Positions 1-11,953 of a stretch of DNA of 64,000 bases are shown in pieces. This DNA is from Malania oleifera (taxonomy: Eukaryota > Streptophyta > Magnoliopsida > Santalales > Ximeniaceae). The position numbers were made by a program, and so were the translations under genes. Within the stretch, counting starts at the first letter, position 1. The number at the start of each line of letters is the position of its first letter. The notes below the pieces were generated by a model. That model had not been told where the DNA came from, did no database searches, and worked only from the letters and a program-made list of their open reading frames with translations. The stretch is from positions 10,368,062 to 10,432,061 of the forward strand of contig NC_080418.1 of assembly GCF_029873635.1 (NCBI RefSeq), in the 5' to 3' direction.

Positions 1-1704
1 AATTACAAAATACCCAACGACATCAATCAAAAACCCTGGGATCTATCCTAAACAACCAACACCCAAAACACACTCACCGTTCCAAAAAGGGCAGCGCAGG
101 AACTTCTCTACCTGCGAGCCTGATCTGCTCGCCTAATCTACTCGCCTAGCTGGATTACCTGAAAAATGTTAAATCGTTGGGATGAGACAACGCTCAATAA
201 GAAGAAATATGCTATTACTAGTGTGTGACAACTGAGTTACACATTTAATATACTATTATAATACTGAAACTGTAAAGTTGATAGTCTAGTAAACTATACA
301 GATTACATTTATTATATTTTAAAATACAACTGTATATCTGAGTTTTCTAGTTACACATAATTCTAATATTATAATAAAACTATTGTTGCACTGTATATCT
401 GTATATATATATATATAGAAACATTTGTGATATTACCTTGGGAACTGAATGTCATGATTTAACCCCTCATGACAGGGTTGTGCGGCCTGTAGGCGGGACT
501 TAACTCTAGTTGGCCTACCAGGCAAGTCAATTTGAATCTCTATTAATCAACAATCTGGCCCACTACAGTCTCTCCGGATATGCTACTACTCTACCTTGTC
601 AAATCGGTTACCTCAACCCAGCTTTCTGGGGAGACTACAATCTCTCTTGGCACGATTAGATGGAATCCACACATTATCTGAGATATGTGGTTGCACTCTG
701 ATATGAAATAGCAACGGTACCGTGCTCTACTGTCTGAATTTGATTTAATATTTCCTCAGGGTCTGATACTATTTAGTACTAATATATAATTATCTTACTG
801 TTTTTACCATGATTTTGAAATAACCATAACATTTCAAAATTGATCTGCATAATCTGAATATCTGACTGAATAACTTGATAACTGAATAATTAAATAACTG
901 AGTATTTGAGTGTTATGGTTCTGTAGTCATGACATTCTGAAAGAAAATACTATAAATCATATTTTCTGAAAATTGCATATCAATATTTTCTACTAGTAAA
1001 CTGTAAAACATGATATTTGTAAAACTGTATAAATACTATACTAAACTGTAATAAACTCATGCCACACAATTGAGTAATTAAATCTCATGCTCTAAAGTTT
1101 GCATCTTGATATAATAATAATATTCTCGAAAACTAAATAATAATACTAATATATACATAATTTTCTGGTAAACTTTCTAAAATTCCTAGCATAACATATT
1201 TCTCTTACCTATCTGACTATGAGGCTGGCCTCCGCTCAACACTTCACTCTTGCACCTTCAGCGTACCAATCTCAAAAACCTGCATTTATATACACATATT
1301 CTCCAGTAAATTAACACACCCTTAATTCCTAAAATTGCCTATTCATAGTTCTCTTAAACCATAATTTATCTGGGTTCCCTAATAGATATTTGTTGGGGTC
1401 CTCAACCAATGACTATAGGGCCCAAAACACCCTATTCCTGAAAATATGACACCCCAAATTTATTTCATAAAACACTAGTATGTTCTTATAGTATACAAAA
1501 TTTGCCCTCAAATAATATTGGGATTATTGAAAATACCTAAAAATCTACTTACCCTAATTTTAGAATGATTTCCAAACTGCTAAAATTGAATTTCCGCTCC
1601 AGTTAGATTGTAGAGAATCTCCTCAGGATCATCATGGTAGCTTTTGATTGTCGAACCGGGAGAGACGGAACCGAAGTCTTAGAGAGAAGTCAGAGAAACC
1701 GTTT

Positions 1705-1750
<46 letters not shown>

Positions 1751-2091
1751 TTATATAATGAATTTTCCCATCAAAAATTCGTTTTAGGCTATATATAAAA
1801 ATGTTGTCCACGTGGCCTCGTCGATGAGCCACGTTACCTCGTTGACGAGTTCATGAAGGCAGTTCTTCGACGAATACGGTGCCCTCGTTGATGAATTTTA
1901 GGCCCTGAAAAATAGTCTCTCTGTAAATTCTCATTGACGAGACACTTGTCCACGTCGACGAGCCCAAGCAGACGATTCGTCGATGAACGCTCCCTCTTCG
2001 TCGACGAGGCCTTGCTATATTCCCTCTTAAAATTCTTTCCACTTCTCTTTTCTTTATTATTTAATTCCAATAATATTCCGGGTTATTACAT
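1..2091 (-). mobile_element. Ty3/gypsy LTR, palindrome-array lineage, copy A (left end outside window)
   Basis: Read on the minus strand, the LTR begins at 2091 with TGTAATAACCCGG. It then shows a cluster of eight degenerate TCGTCGACGA palindromes (about 1812-2005), a TATA-like run near 1789-1799 and a GA microsatellite (1706-1746). The block at 465-540, with the sense CCCCTCATGAC and GGCGGGACTTAAC, recurs at 4705-4770 and 11095-11150 and inverted at 9770-9840 and 23590-23655, which ties the five LTRs into one lineage. The sequence next to 2091 is not a polypurine tract, so this is a solo LTR or a 5' LTR whose interior lies to the left. Old and broken. Confidence 0.75.
1706..1746. repeat. (GA)n microsatellite inside LTR copy A
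   Basis: An uninterrupted GA run just downstream of the TATA position (minus-strand sense). LTR copies D and F have equivalent tracts at the same relative place. Confidence 0.95.
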
Positions 2092-3988
2092 GAGATATGA
2101 GTTAGTCATTGTGGAAGATAACATTGAAGTTTAGGGTTTTATCTTGCGACCTGAAGGCAGGAGTTCCGTGGTTGTTTTTGTGATTTTTCAGGGGTGACGA
2201 CTTCAGGGAAACCATAGTAAATTATCATCGGTTCTTGTTTCTAAGTGGTAGGACTGAATCTTAAATTGGGATTAAGGATATTAAATGGTTATAGCAAAAT
2301 ATTTTATGGATCCTAATTTTTTAAGTGTGTTAGTGGTATTATGAGGATAGAATTCTAAGACTGTTTTATATCATTTTCAGGATGGAGCCTGGAAGTAGTA
2401 GTGCACATACTGGAGGTGATAATGCAGGGTCTTCTAATATGGGTGGCAGAGACCCTGATGTAGTGTTACGTAGCATCACCCAGCAGGTGATGGCAGAGAT
2501 GGCTAGGAGTTCAGGAGAGCGGAGTTGCACAATTGAGCAGTTCACGCGTATAAAGCCCCCGTTGTTTTATGGAGGGGCTGACCTAGTAGTGACTGAGAAT
2601 TGGGTCCAGGATATTGAGAACATGTTGGCAGTACTCCCTTATACTGAGGAACAGAAAGTGTCCTTTATTGTGTTCAAGTTAATTAGAGAGGCAAAAGGCT
2701 AGTGGAGATCAGCGAGACTATTAGAGAAGCAGAGACCTGAGCCTATAACGGTGACCTGGAGCTGCTTCAGGGAGTTATTTTTCGAGCGATACTTCCCTGC
2801 TACCATCACAAAGGCAAAGGCGGTAGAGTTTTTGTATTTGAATTAGGGACATATGATGGTACAACAGTATGCTACGAGATTTATTGAGTTGTCCTGGTTT
2901 GCCCCGTACTTAGTGCTAGACGAGGAGAAAAAGTCGAGGAAGTTTGAGGAGGGTCAGAACTAGATATTATATGAGCAGGTTGTAGGTTTCCAGGCCTAGA
3001 CTTTTTCAGAGATAGTTGATAGAGCCACAATGATTAATAGTGGCCTACAGAGGGGCGCTACAGCGCAGAGTCAGGGAAAGAGATTCGCCCCCCCAGATTT
3101 TCAGGCAGGGTCCACCTAGGGGCCTTGAAGGAGATAGGATAGCAGAGGAGGTCGGAGATAGGAGATGGGAGATTGAGCGGTATAGGGCAGACTGATGCCC
3201 CCTCTTTGTCCCAGATGCTTTAGGAGACACGCAAGAAAGTGTCGAGTTAGAAAGATGGTTTGTTACCCATGTTACAGCCTGACCATATGGTGAGAGACTG
3301 CCGAGCACTGCCAGTTATTGCGCCTACTCCTAGACCATATCAAGGAGGTCACCAGGCACCCCAAGGCGGTCAGCAGAGGAATACCACCCTAGCACGAGTC
3401 TATGCGCTGACACCAGGAAATGCTGAGGCCGCAGGAGATGTCGTGACAGGTACTATTTCAATTCTATCATATACAGCTACTGCTTTGTTTGATTTAGGGG
3501 CTACTCACTCCTTTTATCGCCCAAGAGTTTTTTAAATTTTGTGGGATAGAAACTCAGTCGCTAGATATCAATTTGCACGTTTCTATGTTGACTGGGGTTG
3601 TAATGTTAGGTAAAAAGGTACTTAGGAGTTGTCTAGTCTATATTCAGGGGAGGTCTTTATTAGCTAACTTGGTGGTCTTAGATATGTTTGGGTTCAAAGT
3701 GATTCTGGGGATGGATTGGCTAGCTGCCCACTATGCCATTATTGACTGCCATCAGAGAGAGCTAGTGTTCAGACCTCTAGGGGGACAGGAGTTCAGATTT
3801 ATGGGATCATGTGTGCGCGCCCCACCACAGTTGCTATCACCATTCAGGCGAGGAGATTGTTGCTGGAAGGCTGTTAGGGATATTTGACCTATGTGAAGGA
3901 GGTGTTTGAAAGGGAGTTAAGGTTAGATGATATCATGATAGTGAGGGATTTCCATATGTATTTCTCGAGGATTTGTCGAGACTACCTC
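2092..3988 (+). mobile_element. Ty3/gypsy gag and protease remnant (fossil)
   Basis: A gag-type reading begins at 2382 (MEPGSSSAHTGG) after a leader of about 290 bases, and shows the FTRIKPPLFYGG segment typical of plant gypsy gag. A protease-like segment follows around 3440-3540, with ALFDLGATHSF in place of the usual LFDSGATHSF context, then sequence leading toward reverse transcriptase up to 3988, where LTR copy B begins. Broken, with many breaks. It runs opposite to both flanking LTRs, so those LTRs are probably later insertions or rearranged pieces rather than its own ends. Confidence 0.8.
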
Positions 3989-4614
3989 TATAACGACCCG
4001 AAAATTCATACTAATTTTTTTTTACAGCTATAAACTATATTACTCTGATACCCCTAATAACATCTACTATAACATCTTAGTCCTAAAGTGGGCACCGAGG
4101 AATACCTATTCATAAAATGACACACCTATGCAGTAGAAAACATAAAATCATATAACCATAATTACAATACCAGAATTCAGTATCTTCTCAAAACACACAC
4201 ACACACACACGCACACACATACACACACATATATATACACACATCACTCCAGTCTTCACCACTAGATCATCTAGTATTTACACAAGAATACATCTCTCAG
4301 CATACACTTACCCTTATGATAGGGCAGTATAAATATCCCCTCTATCTCCGAGCTTGATCTGCTCGTCTAGCTGGATTACCTGAAATGTATTAAATTAATG
4401 GGATGAGACTCTCAGTAAGACAAAATATGTTATTACTAGTGTGTGACAACTGAGTTTATATGAACAATATACTTTTAATCTATTGAAGCTGAAATAGCAT
4501 GCAAAATATAACACAATATAATTCACACCTATGTGGCTTAAAATACAATTGTTTCTGAACTTTCTATTTAATCATACTTTTAGTATCTATAGATATATCT
4601 GTTGTTTTCTATAA

Positions 4615-4672
<58 letters not shown>

Positions 4673-6287
4673 CTACAGAAACTTCTCTAGATGGCTGTAT
4701 GTCGTTATTTAACCCCTCATGATAAAGTTGTGCGACTCATAGGCGGGACTTAACACTGGTTGGCCTACGAGGATAAGTCAACTGAAACCTTTATCATTAG
4801 ATCGGCCGCCTCAACCCAAACTACTGGGGAGCCTGCAATCTCTCCCAAGGCACGGTCGACTACTTATAAAATCCACACACTATCTGTGATATGTGGTTAC
4901 ACTCTATATTGTAATAGCTACGGTACCGTGCTCTGTAATATGATCTGTTCCATCAGGGTCTGATACTATATAATAATGTTATATATATCTTGCTGATTTA
5001 CCATGATTCTGTATAAATGTAATAACCATGATTCTGTAAAGCTGTATTAACCATAACGCTATAAAACTTATCTGTATAAACTGTAATATCAGTATGTTAT
5101 GGTTTTGTAATATCTGTATATCATGGTACTGTGAAACTGTACATCTAAATAAAATTGTATATCTGAGTAAGATTGTAAATCTGCATATAACTGTATATCT
5201 AAATAAACTATAATATCTATATAAACTGTAATAAACCATAATTTTGTAAACTCTGAATAGTTGTAGCTCTGTAAATAAAACTGTATATTTTGTGTAACAT
5301 AATTCTATAAACTATATAAACGTAATTCTGTAAAAGCTGGGTAGAATACTGTACTATACCAATATTTCTCATGCCACACAAGTAAATATTACTTATTAAC
5401 TATAATCTGTAAAACTGTATAATTTCTTACTCTAGAAACCCATATGCAAAAACTATATTTTTGTGGTAAAAATATCTAATTTACTGGTATAGCATATTTC
5501 CCTTACCTAACTAACTGGGAGGCCTAACCTCAACTTTATCCTCACGCCCGCAGCGTACCAAACTCAAAATCCTGAAATAATGTACATTTCCTAATTCAAT
5601 CAACCCAAACTCAAAATAATACTATACTTACCTTTTTCCCCAGGCTCACATATATCTTTATCCATAAAATTATAAACTGCTAGTTATGTATCAGCGTTAC
5701 CTGAGTTCTTGAGAAAACACCTGTTGGGATCCTCAACCCATGCCTATGGTGTTTGAAAACCCAAACCCTGAAATTACAATACCCTAGTTTAATCAATTCA
5801 AATTTCAGTATATTTTCATCTAATACAAAATCTGGGTTCAGAAAAGCCTACTAACCATATATACCTTAAAGTAACCTACTTACCTTGATTTTGGGATGGT
5901 GCCTAAACTTCTCAAACCAAAATTATGCTCCGGTTAAGTAGTAGAGAATCTCCCTAGGATCATCATGGTAACTTCTGATCAAATTTCTAGAGAGGGAAAG
6001 TGAAGAAAGTTGATTTTCTCGCCAAAATCTATTTTTTCGCATATTTATAGATGGCTGGCCATGTGACTTCATTGACGAGACACGTGGAATCGTCGACGAA
6101 CCGAAGAAGGGAGTTCGTCGATGAACCAAAGGTCTGAATATCCCCCTCTCGGTATCTCTTTGTCAACGAGGCACTAAAGCTCGTCCACAAACCGTATATG
6201 CGCGTTCGTCGACGAAACCAGGGGGTTCTTCAACAAACCTTGCTTTTATTCCTTTTGAATTTTCCTTTTATTTTCCGAGTCTCTACA
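3989..6287 (-). mobile_element. Ty3/gypsy 3' LTR, palindrome-array lineage, copy B
   Basis: The minus-strand LTR starts at 6287 with TGTAGAGACTCGG, directly after a purine tract (6288-6300 on the minus strand), so it is a 3' LTR. It holds about seven TCGTCGACGA-like palindromes (6067-6235), an ACGT-core site (CACGTG near 6083), a TATA box at 6041-6050, the shared CCCCTCATGA block (4705-4770) and a long TA microsatellite (4621-4670). About 2.3 kb. Confidence 0.75.
4621..4670. repeat. (TA)n microsatellite
   Basis: About 50 bases of pure TA dinucleotide inside LTR copy B. Confidence 0.95.
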
Positions 6288-6384
6288 TTCTTCCATCCTT
6301 ACAAAATTTTATCCTCGAAATTTACTATCTGTACTATACACCATCCTCTGAGAAAAATTTGCTACTTATTAAATTAATTATCCT
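6288..6384 (-). mobile_element. Polypurine tract and 3' end of gypsy pol belonging to copy B
   Basis: On the minus strand this reads through the usual end of plant gypsy pol, then a purine tract (GGATGGAAGAA) abutting the LTR at 6287. It is cut off at 6385 by the Tat/Ogre-like LTR, which shows the order of insertion. Confidence 0.6.
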
Positions 6385-6483
6385 TGTTGACACTCCAATT
6401 TTAACCAGGCTACCTTGAGGAGACCCGGTGTAATAAAAGTTGACTTCGAATCTCAGAAATTGGAGGACCCTGTTTGAAGAGCC

Positions 6484-6795
6484 TGATGTTTTTAATCGAG
6501 TCCCGGTATTTTAAATTGAGTCTCGTTATTTTAAATTGAGTCCCAATGTTTTTAACTGAACCCCGATGTCTTAAACCGAGTCCCGGTGTTTTAAGTTGTG
6601 TCTCGATGTTTAAAATTGAGTCCCGATATTTTTAATTGAGTCGTTTAATTTTAAATTGAGTCCTTCAATTTTTAATTGAGTATGAATTTTTAAACTGAGT
6701 CTTTCAAATTTTTGAATGAAGCTTTTAAATTGAGTCTGTGAGTTCCCGAATGGAGTCTTTTAATTTTAAATTTGGTCTTTTAATTTTAAAATTGA
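6484..6795. repeat. Degenerate short tandem array in Tat/Ogre-like LTR
   Basis: About 16 imperfect units of 20-22 bases of the type TTAAATTGAGTCCCGATGTT. Later units lose the CCCGATG part and become ATTGAGTCTTTTAATTT. Confidence 0.85.
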
Positions 6796-7062
6796 GTTTT
6801 TTTTATTAAGTCATTTTTATTTCCGAGTCCAAGTCTGCTGTTGCCAGGAATCGAGATTTATTTTTAAAACCCTGGACTTTCCTGGGGAAAATAAAATTGG
6901 ACAATAAAAAAATAAATAAATAAGAAATTCAAAAATAAAAGGAAAGGCATGTGCATAGCTCTCCTAACGGAACCACGCGTGTAAAGGGGAGGGAATATTT
7001 CTGTTGAGATTGCTCTCCTTTCCCGCGGGTTTTATGCGCGCCATTTTGCACTGCCTGGACTC

Positions 7063-7070
7063 TATAAAAG
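7063..7070 (+). promoter_or_regulatory. TATA box of Tat/Ogre-like LTR
   Basis: TATAAAAG follows a GC-richer stretch and precedes a CA/CT-rich leader, the expected U3/R layout. Inferred from sequence only. Confidence 0.5.
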
Positions 7071-8690
7071 GGTGCTCGCGCACACACACAGAGGTACAGA
7101 AGGGAGGTGGTTCACTATTCACTTTTGGTTTTTTTAACTATTCATTGTCATCTTCCCACGCTCTCTCTCTGCCCCCTAGCATCTCCCTTATCTTCTTCAC
7201 CTCTCTCTCTCATCGCATCGTCGACCACTATCCATAACTCTTGGCATCGCCCACCTCCAGTGATCATCCTCACGGTCCTTCATCTCTGGCCACAACTCTC
7301 CTCATCTCTCTCGCCCATCGCCCATCGCCATTACCTTCGGCAGTACCACCCTTGACCGCGAGCTCCACTGCCATCATCTCGGCCATATGCAAACCCACTG
7401 TTTTTCAGCTTCACGACCATCCTCCTTGGTAGCATCCATTTTCAACCACCACATCACACACAGTTAGCTCTGCCCACGGCCACAACCACCATACGAATAC
7501 CTTTCATCCACGGATCTACATCTCAACTACCCCACAGAGCAACCATCAGCTCCAAACTTCCCCCTCAGCCATGAGCTCCACCATATAGAAGCTCATTGTC
7601 TCCGACCCCCTGCACTCTAGCAACAGATCCATCTCTCCCATTCTCCCCACAACGCCACCTTCTACCCTCATGGTCGTAAACCACCAAAATAGCTGCTCTC
7701 ATTCTCAGAGCTCACTCTCTAGTTCTCTCTCGATCTCCCCGCTTGCAGACTATCTCTCATATCTCTGTCTTTTCTCCGTCAAGCCCATCCAGTTCGCTCC
7801 CCATTGCCGGCAAGCCTCTCCATCTTTCTCGCCACACCTCTCAGTGCACACAACCCATTAACTCCGACGACCATCAAACTCACGCATAGCCACCTCACCG
7901 GCTTCATCCCTGTAGGTACAGTTCCGGCCACGGTTCTATACTTCTGCAGATTTCGGCCACTGGGAAAATTGTGACCACCACCACAATAGCAGCTCCAGTC
8001 ACACAGCAGTCGCAGGGGACGTTGTTTAGCACGACCACAACCAACAACTCATCTTTCTGTTCTCGCCTGGGACTTCACCTGCTTCGGTCACTCTCTAGCA
8101 GAATCGCGTTTCAGGTACTCCATCTTCATCTCCCCCTCTCTCTCTCTCTAAGAGCAAACTCATTTTGTTCTCTTTGTTTTCTGTGTTTTATTTCTATTTC
8201 TGTCTTTCTTGCTTCTGTTTGTTAACTTTCGTTCTGTTTGTTCTTTTTTTTTTTCCTCTTATTTGTAGTTTTATTTGTTTGATTCCCTGGCTATTTTGGC
8301 CTTGCCGGCGACAACTCTTGCTGGGCTATTCCTTTTACGATCTGGTTGGTTTTGATATAATGGTTTTCGTTTGGGGTTTCTAACGGAGAAGTTGTTGGTA
8401 ATCAATTTTATGGATGTGGGGTTTCTGTTCTATGGATCAGAGAATGGCTATGATGTTGGAAAATACGCTTTGTTCAAGTTTGGTGCTTATGGAGGGCGTC
8501 ACCAGGGGTCTCCATTGTTCGCACACATGATATGTGACGATGATCCGAAAAATAATAGCATTTTAATAATTAAAAGTGAGAGAAAATAAATATAGAAACA
8601 GAAGGAGGCCATAGACTTCGTTGATGAACACAAGGTTTCGTCAACGAAGGTCTTCAAAATTTCATCGACGAACACTGGGTTTCGTCGACG

Positions 8691-8782
8691 AGAAAATATC
8701 GAGAGAGGGTCTGGGGCGGTCTGAAATTCGTCGATGAGAAAATACTGAGAGAGGGTCTGGGGCGGTCTGAAATTCGTTGACG
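8691..8782. repeat. 46-bp tandem duplication in copy C
   Basis: Two near-identical 46-bp units beginning AGAAAATA at 8691 and 8737, each containing GAGAGAGGGTCTGGGGCGG and one CG-rich palindrome. This shows how the palindrome cluster can grow. Confidence 0.85.
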
Positions 8783-8857
8783 AATACAGGGCTTCGTCGA
8801 CGAATTTTGTGAAGGACTCGCCGACGAGGTGACGTGTCTCGTCAACAAATACGGCAG

Positions 8858-8865
8858 TATAAAAA
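8858..8865 (+). promoter_or_regulatory. TATA box of LTR copy C
   Basis: TATAAAAA lies about 12 bases after the last palindrome of the cluster and ahead of the CT-rich leader. The same order is seen in the other four copies. Confidence 0.55.
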
Positions 8866-10465
8866 TGGGGAAAACCGGGATTTCGTCATTTCTCTCGCCG
8901 CTCTCTCTCTTCTACGACTCTCTCTCCTTTCTCTCTTCGTTTTCGGCCCCACCAGTCACCGGATCGACGATCCAAAGCTACCATGACGCTCTAGGCGGAG
9001 TTCTCTACGCATCTACCAGAGCGGATCGTCGGGAAAACAGAGTTGGAAATCATCCCAATTTCAAGGTAAAGTCTTTTATCCAGTTTTTGACTTCCTGGCA
9101 GTTATAGGAAATGATATAGATGGAAAAATACTGATGTTATATTCTGGCATATGTTGGTTTCAGGGTGTTTTTGTAGAATGCCCTGCGGGTGTTAGGCTTG
9201 TATTCCCCAAGGGCTTTTCAAAGTTAAGGTAAAAGAAATATGTTATGTTAGGAAAATTCTAAATATTATACAGTGTATTTATTTACGAAAATTATGTATG
9301 AAAGTATGGTGTGGCTTGTGAATATGTATGTAGTACGAGGATATGTTTCACAAATTGTAGTTTCATGATTTTTATGAATTTCAGTACCATGATTTTACGA
9401 ATTTTAGTACCATGATTATACGAATCTCAGTACCATGATTATACGAATTTCAATATTACGAATATGCAGTTCTATGTTATGATTATTCAGATTTCAATAT
9501 GTTATGTAGCATCATGATTATTTCAGTACTTCAGAATCATGGTAAATCAGATAGACATGTATATAGAAATATATTATACGATATCAGACCCTGTTGGACT
9601 TGCAGCTACAAAGCACGGTATCGCTGTTACAAATATTATGTTACTTTATGAGGGCAACCACTTATTCAGATAATACGTGGTACAGTCGACCACCTAGGCC
9701 CTTGAAGAGGTTAGGCTCCCCATCCAGATATGGGTTGAGGTGGGCAAGTCGACTGACGGAGTTCAGTGATTTATTCCTAGTTGGCCAGCCAGGGTAAATC
9801 CAGCCTACGGGCCGCACAACCTCGTCATGAGGGGCATGTCATGACACAGATAGTCACAGGGAACAGTTTCAGTTACTATTACTTACGTATTGATTTATAG
9901 AAACGGGGATCCTACTATATACACTAGAAGTATTTTGAATTATAACCATAATACTGATATGTCAAGCAATACGGAAAAAGGGGTGGTGTACTTTATTATT
10001 TGTGATGTACTTTTGTACTCAGTTATTCATGTTTATATGAAACAGATTTCATGATATATAGTAGCTCATTTGCCACACACTAGTAATAGCATATTTCTTC
10101 TTACTAAGCATTGGCTCATTCCAGTGTTGAAATATTTTTCAGGTGATCCAGGTAGGCGAGCAGATTGGGCTCGCAAATAGAGGGGCGTCTGTAGTGCCCT
10201 GTCAGAGAGTGAGTATCATTTTTAGGAGCATTTTTGTATATCCCAATACAGTTGAGGGAATTTTTGAAAAACAATTATATGTGTATATTTTGGGAAACAC
10301 AGTAGTACTCTGGTATTGAGTGGTATTGGTTCTATATTGTGTATAATAGTTATGGTGATGTTTATATGATTCTGCTTCCTGCTGCTTAGGTTAATATCAT
10401 GGTATCAAAGTATGTTATTTGCTATTATGAAAAAAAAAAAATCAATGTTAATTAAGCAGGTGGTT

Positions 10466-11681
10466 ACAGACCTGCTATTTAACTGAGTTTTTTTTTTCTA
10501 TATATATATATACTCTAACATTTAAACATCCCTGATACCATACTGGATTAAACCCAATCATAACCCTAAGCAGCAAGAAGAAGGAATCAAATAAACATAA
10601 CCATACGTAGTTATATACAATACCAGAGTGCTAAAGTATTTGCCAAAATATATATATATGTCTGTTTTCCAGAATACCCTCAACTGGCTAAGGCTATACA
10701 AAAATACTCCCAAAAATACTCACACTACTGTCAGGGCAATACCGATGCCCCTTTATTTGCGAGCCTGATCTGCATGCCTACCTGGATCACCTAAAAAATG
10801 TTAAAGTAATTGGGATGAGCCAACACTCAGTAAGACAAAATATACTATTACTAGTGTATGGCAAATGAGTTACAATACTGTGAAAATCTATGACTATATA
10901 GTCATGTTTCACTGAATTTGTAAAGTACAATACCAGTAATATAATCTTCATCTTTTATCTGTTGCTTAACATTTCTGTACTTTAGGTTTCTACTCAAAAT
11001 ACTGCTAATATATATATATATATATATTCTGTTCCTGTAAACCTGTATAAACATAGTAATAACTGTAAACTTCCCTGTGGATAACTGTATGTCATGATTT
11101 AACCCCTCATGACAAAGTTGTGTGGCTCGTAGGCGAGATTTACCCTGGCTGGCCAACTAGGAATAAATCACTATATTTCATAGTCTGATCAGCCCTCCTC
11201 AACCCATATCTGATGGGGAGCCTGTCCACTCATGGGTTCTATGTGATCAACCTTTATACCACGTATTATCTGAATAGGTGGTTGCACTCTATATACTGTA
11301 TATAGCCACGGTACCATGCTCAATAAATTGTATGGTCTAACGAGGTTTGATACTATATAATACATTTCTAGATACAATTATCTGTTTTACCATGATTCTG
11401 TAATAACTGTATAAACCATGACGCTGTAGAAAACTGTATCTATATCAACTGTGTTTATGTAATTAACTGTAAATATGTATGTCATGGTACTGTAAAATTG
11501 TATAATCATGGTATTTCTATAATTGCTGTAAAATACATTCGCTGTCTGTATATTATGTAAAACACATCTCTGAAAAATACTGTAAAACATATTTCTATAC
11601 TATATTTATATTCTCAAGCCACACAGTAATTTTAAAACATATTAATCATACTTGATAAACTATATAAGTCTCTGCTATGAA
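10466..11681 (-). mobile_element. Ty3/gypsy LTR, palindrome-array lineage, copy D, 3' part
   Basis: A minus-strand LTR whose 3' end meets copy C at about 10465. The ATACCA, GCAGCAAG and CTCAGTAAGA landmarks match inverted copy C. The shared CCCCTCATGAC block is at 11104-11160. It is interrupted at 11681 by the solo-type LTR E and resumes at 14203. Confidence 0.75.
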
Positions 11682-11911
11682 TGTAAAAACCCGAAAATTT
11701 AAAAAGATTAAAATAATTTAGAAAAAATAATAATAAATAAAATAACAAATAAATAAATAAAAGGAATGACATGGGAAAAATAAAAAAAATTAAATTAAAA
11801 AAAATAAAAATTAAAGAAATTAAATTAAATTAAGATAAATTAAATAATTAAATAACTAGTTGTTAAATTAAATATTATTGCATTGGATTTTAAAAAATAA
11901 TAATTAAGATA

Positions 11912-11953
<42 letters not shown>

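Larger units (their letters stand above)
6385..8532 (+). mobile_element. Tat/Ogre-like Ty3/gypsy LTR, left part
   Basis: It starts TGTTGACACTCC, then ACCTTGAGGAGACCCGG, the sort of start known from Tat/Ogre LTRs. A run of about 16 short units follows (6484-6795), then a promoter-like TATAAAAG at 7063-7070 and a long C/T-rich leader. The LTR is interrupted at 8532 by the C/D pair of LTRs and resumes at 15045. Together the two parts total about 4.7 kb, which fits the very long LTRs of this lineage. Family assignment rests on remembered end motifs. Confidence 0.6.
8533..10465 (+). mobile_element. Ty3/gypsy LTR, palindrome-array lineage, copy C
   Basis: It starts TGTGACGATGATCCG and ends near the GGTGGTTACA at 10459-10468. 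It carries nine TCGTCGACGA-like palindromes (8617-8846), a TGACGTG site (8830), a TATA box at 8858-8865, a CT-rich leader and the inverted form of the shared block (9770-9840). It meets copy D tail to tail; the 20 bases at 10456-10475 are nearly a perfect palindrome. The five bases before it are TGATA. Confidence 0.75.
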
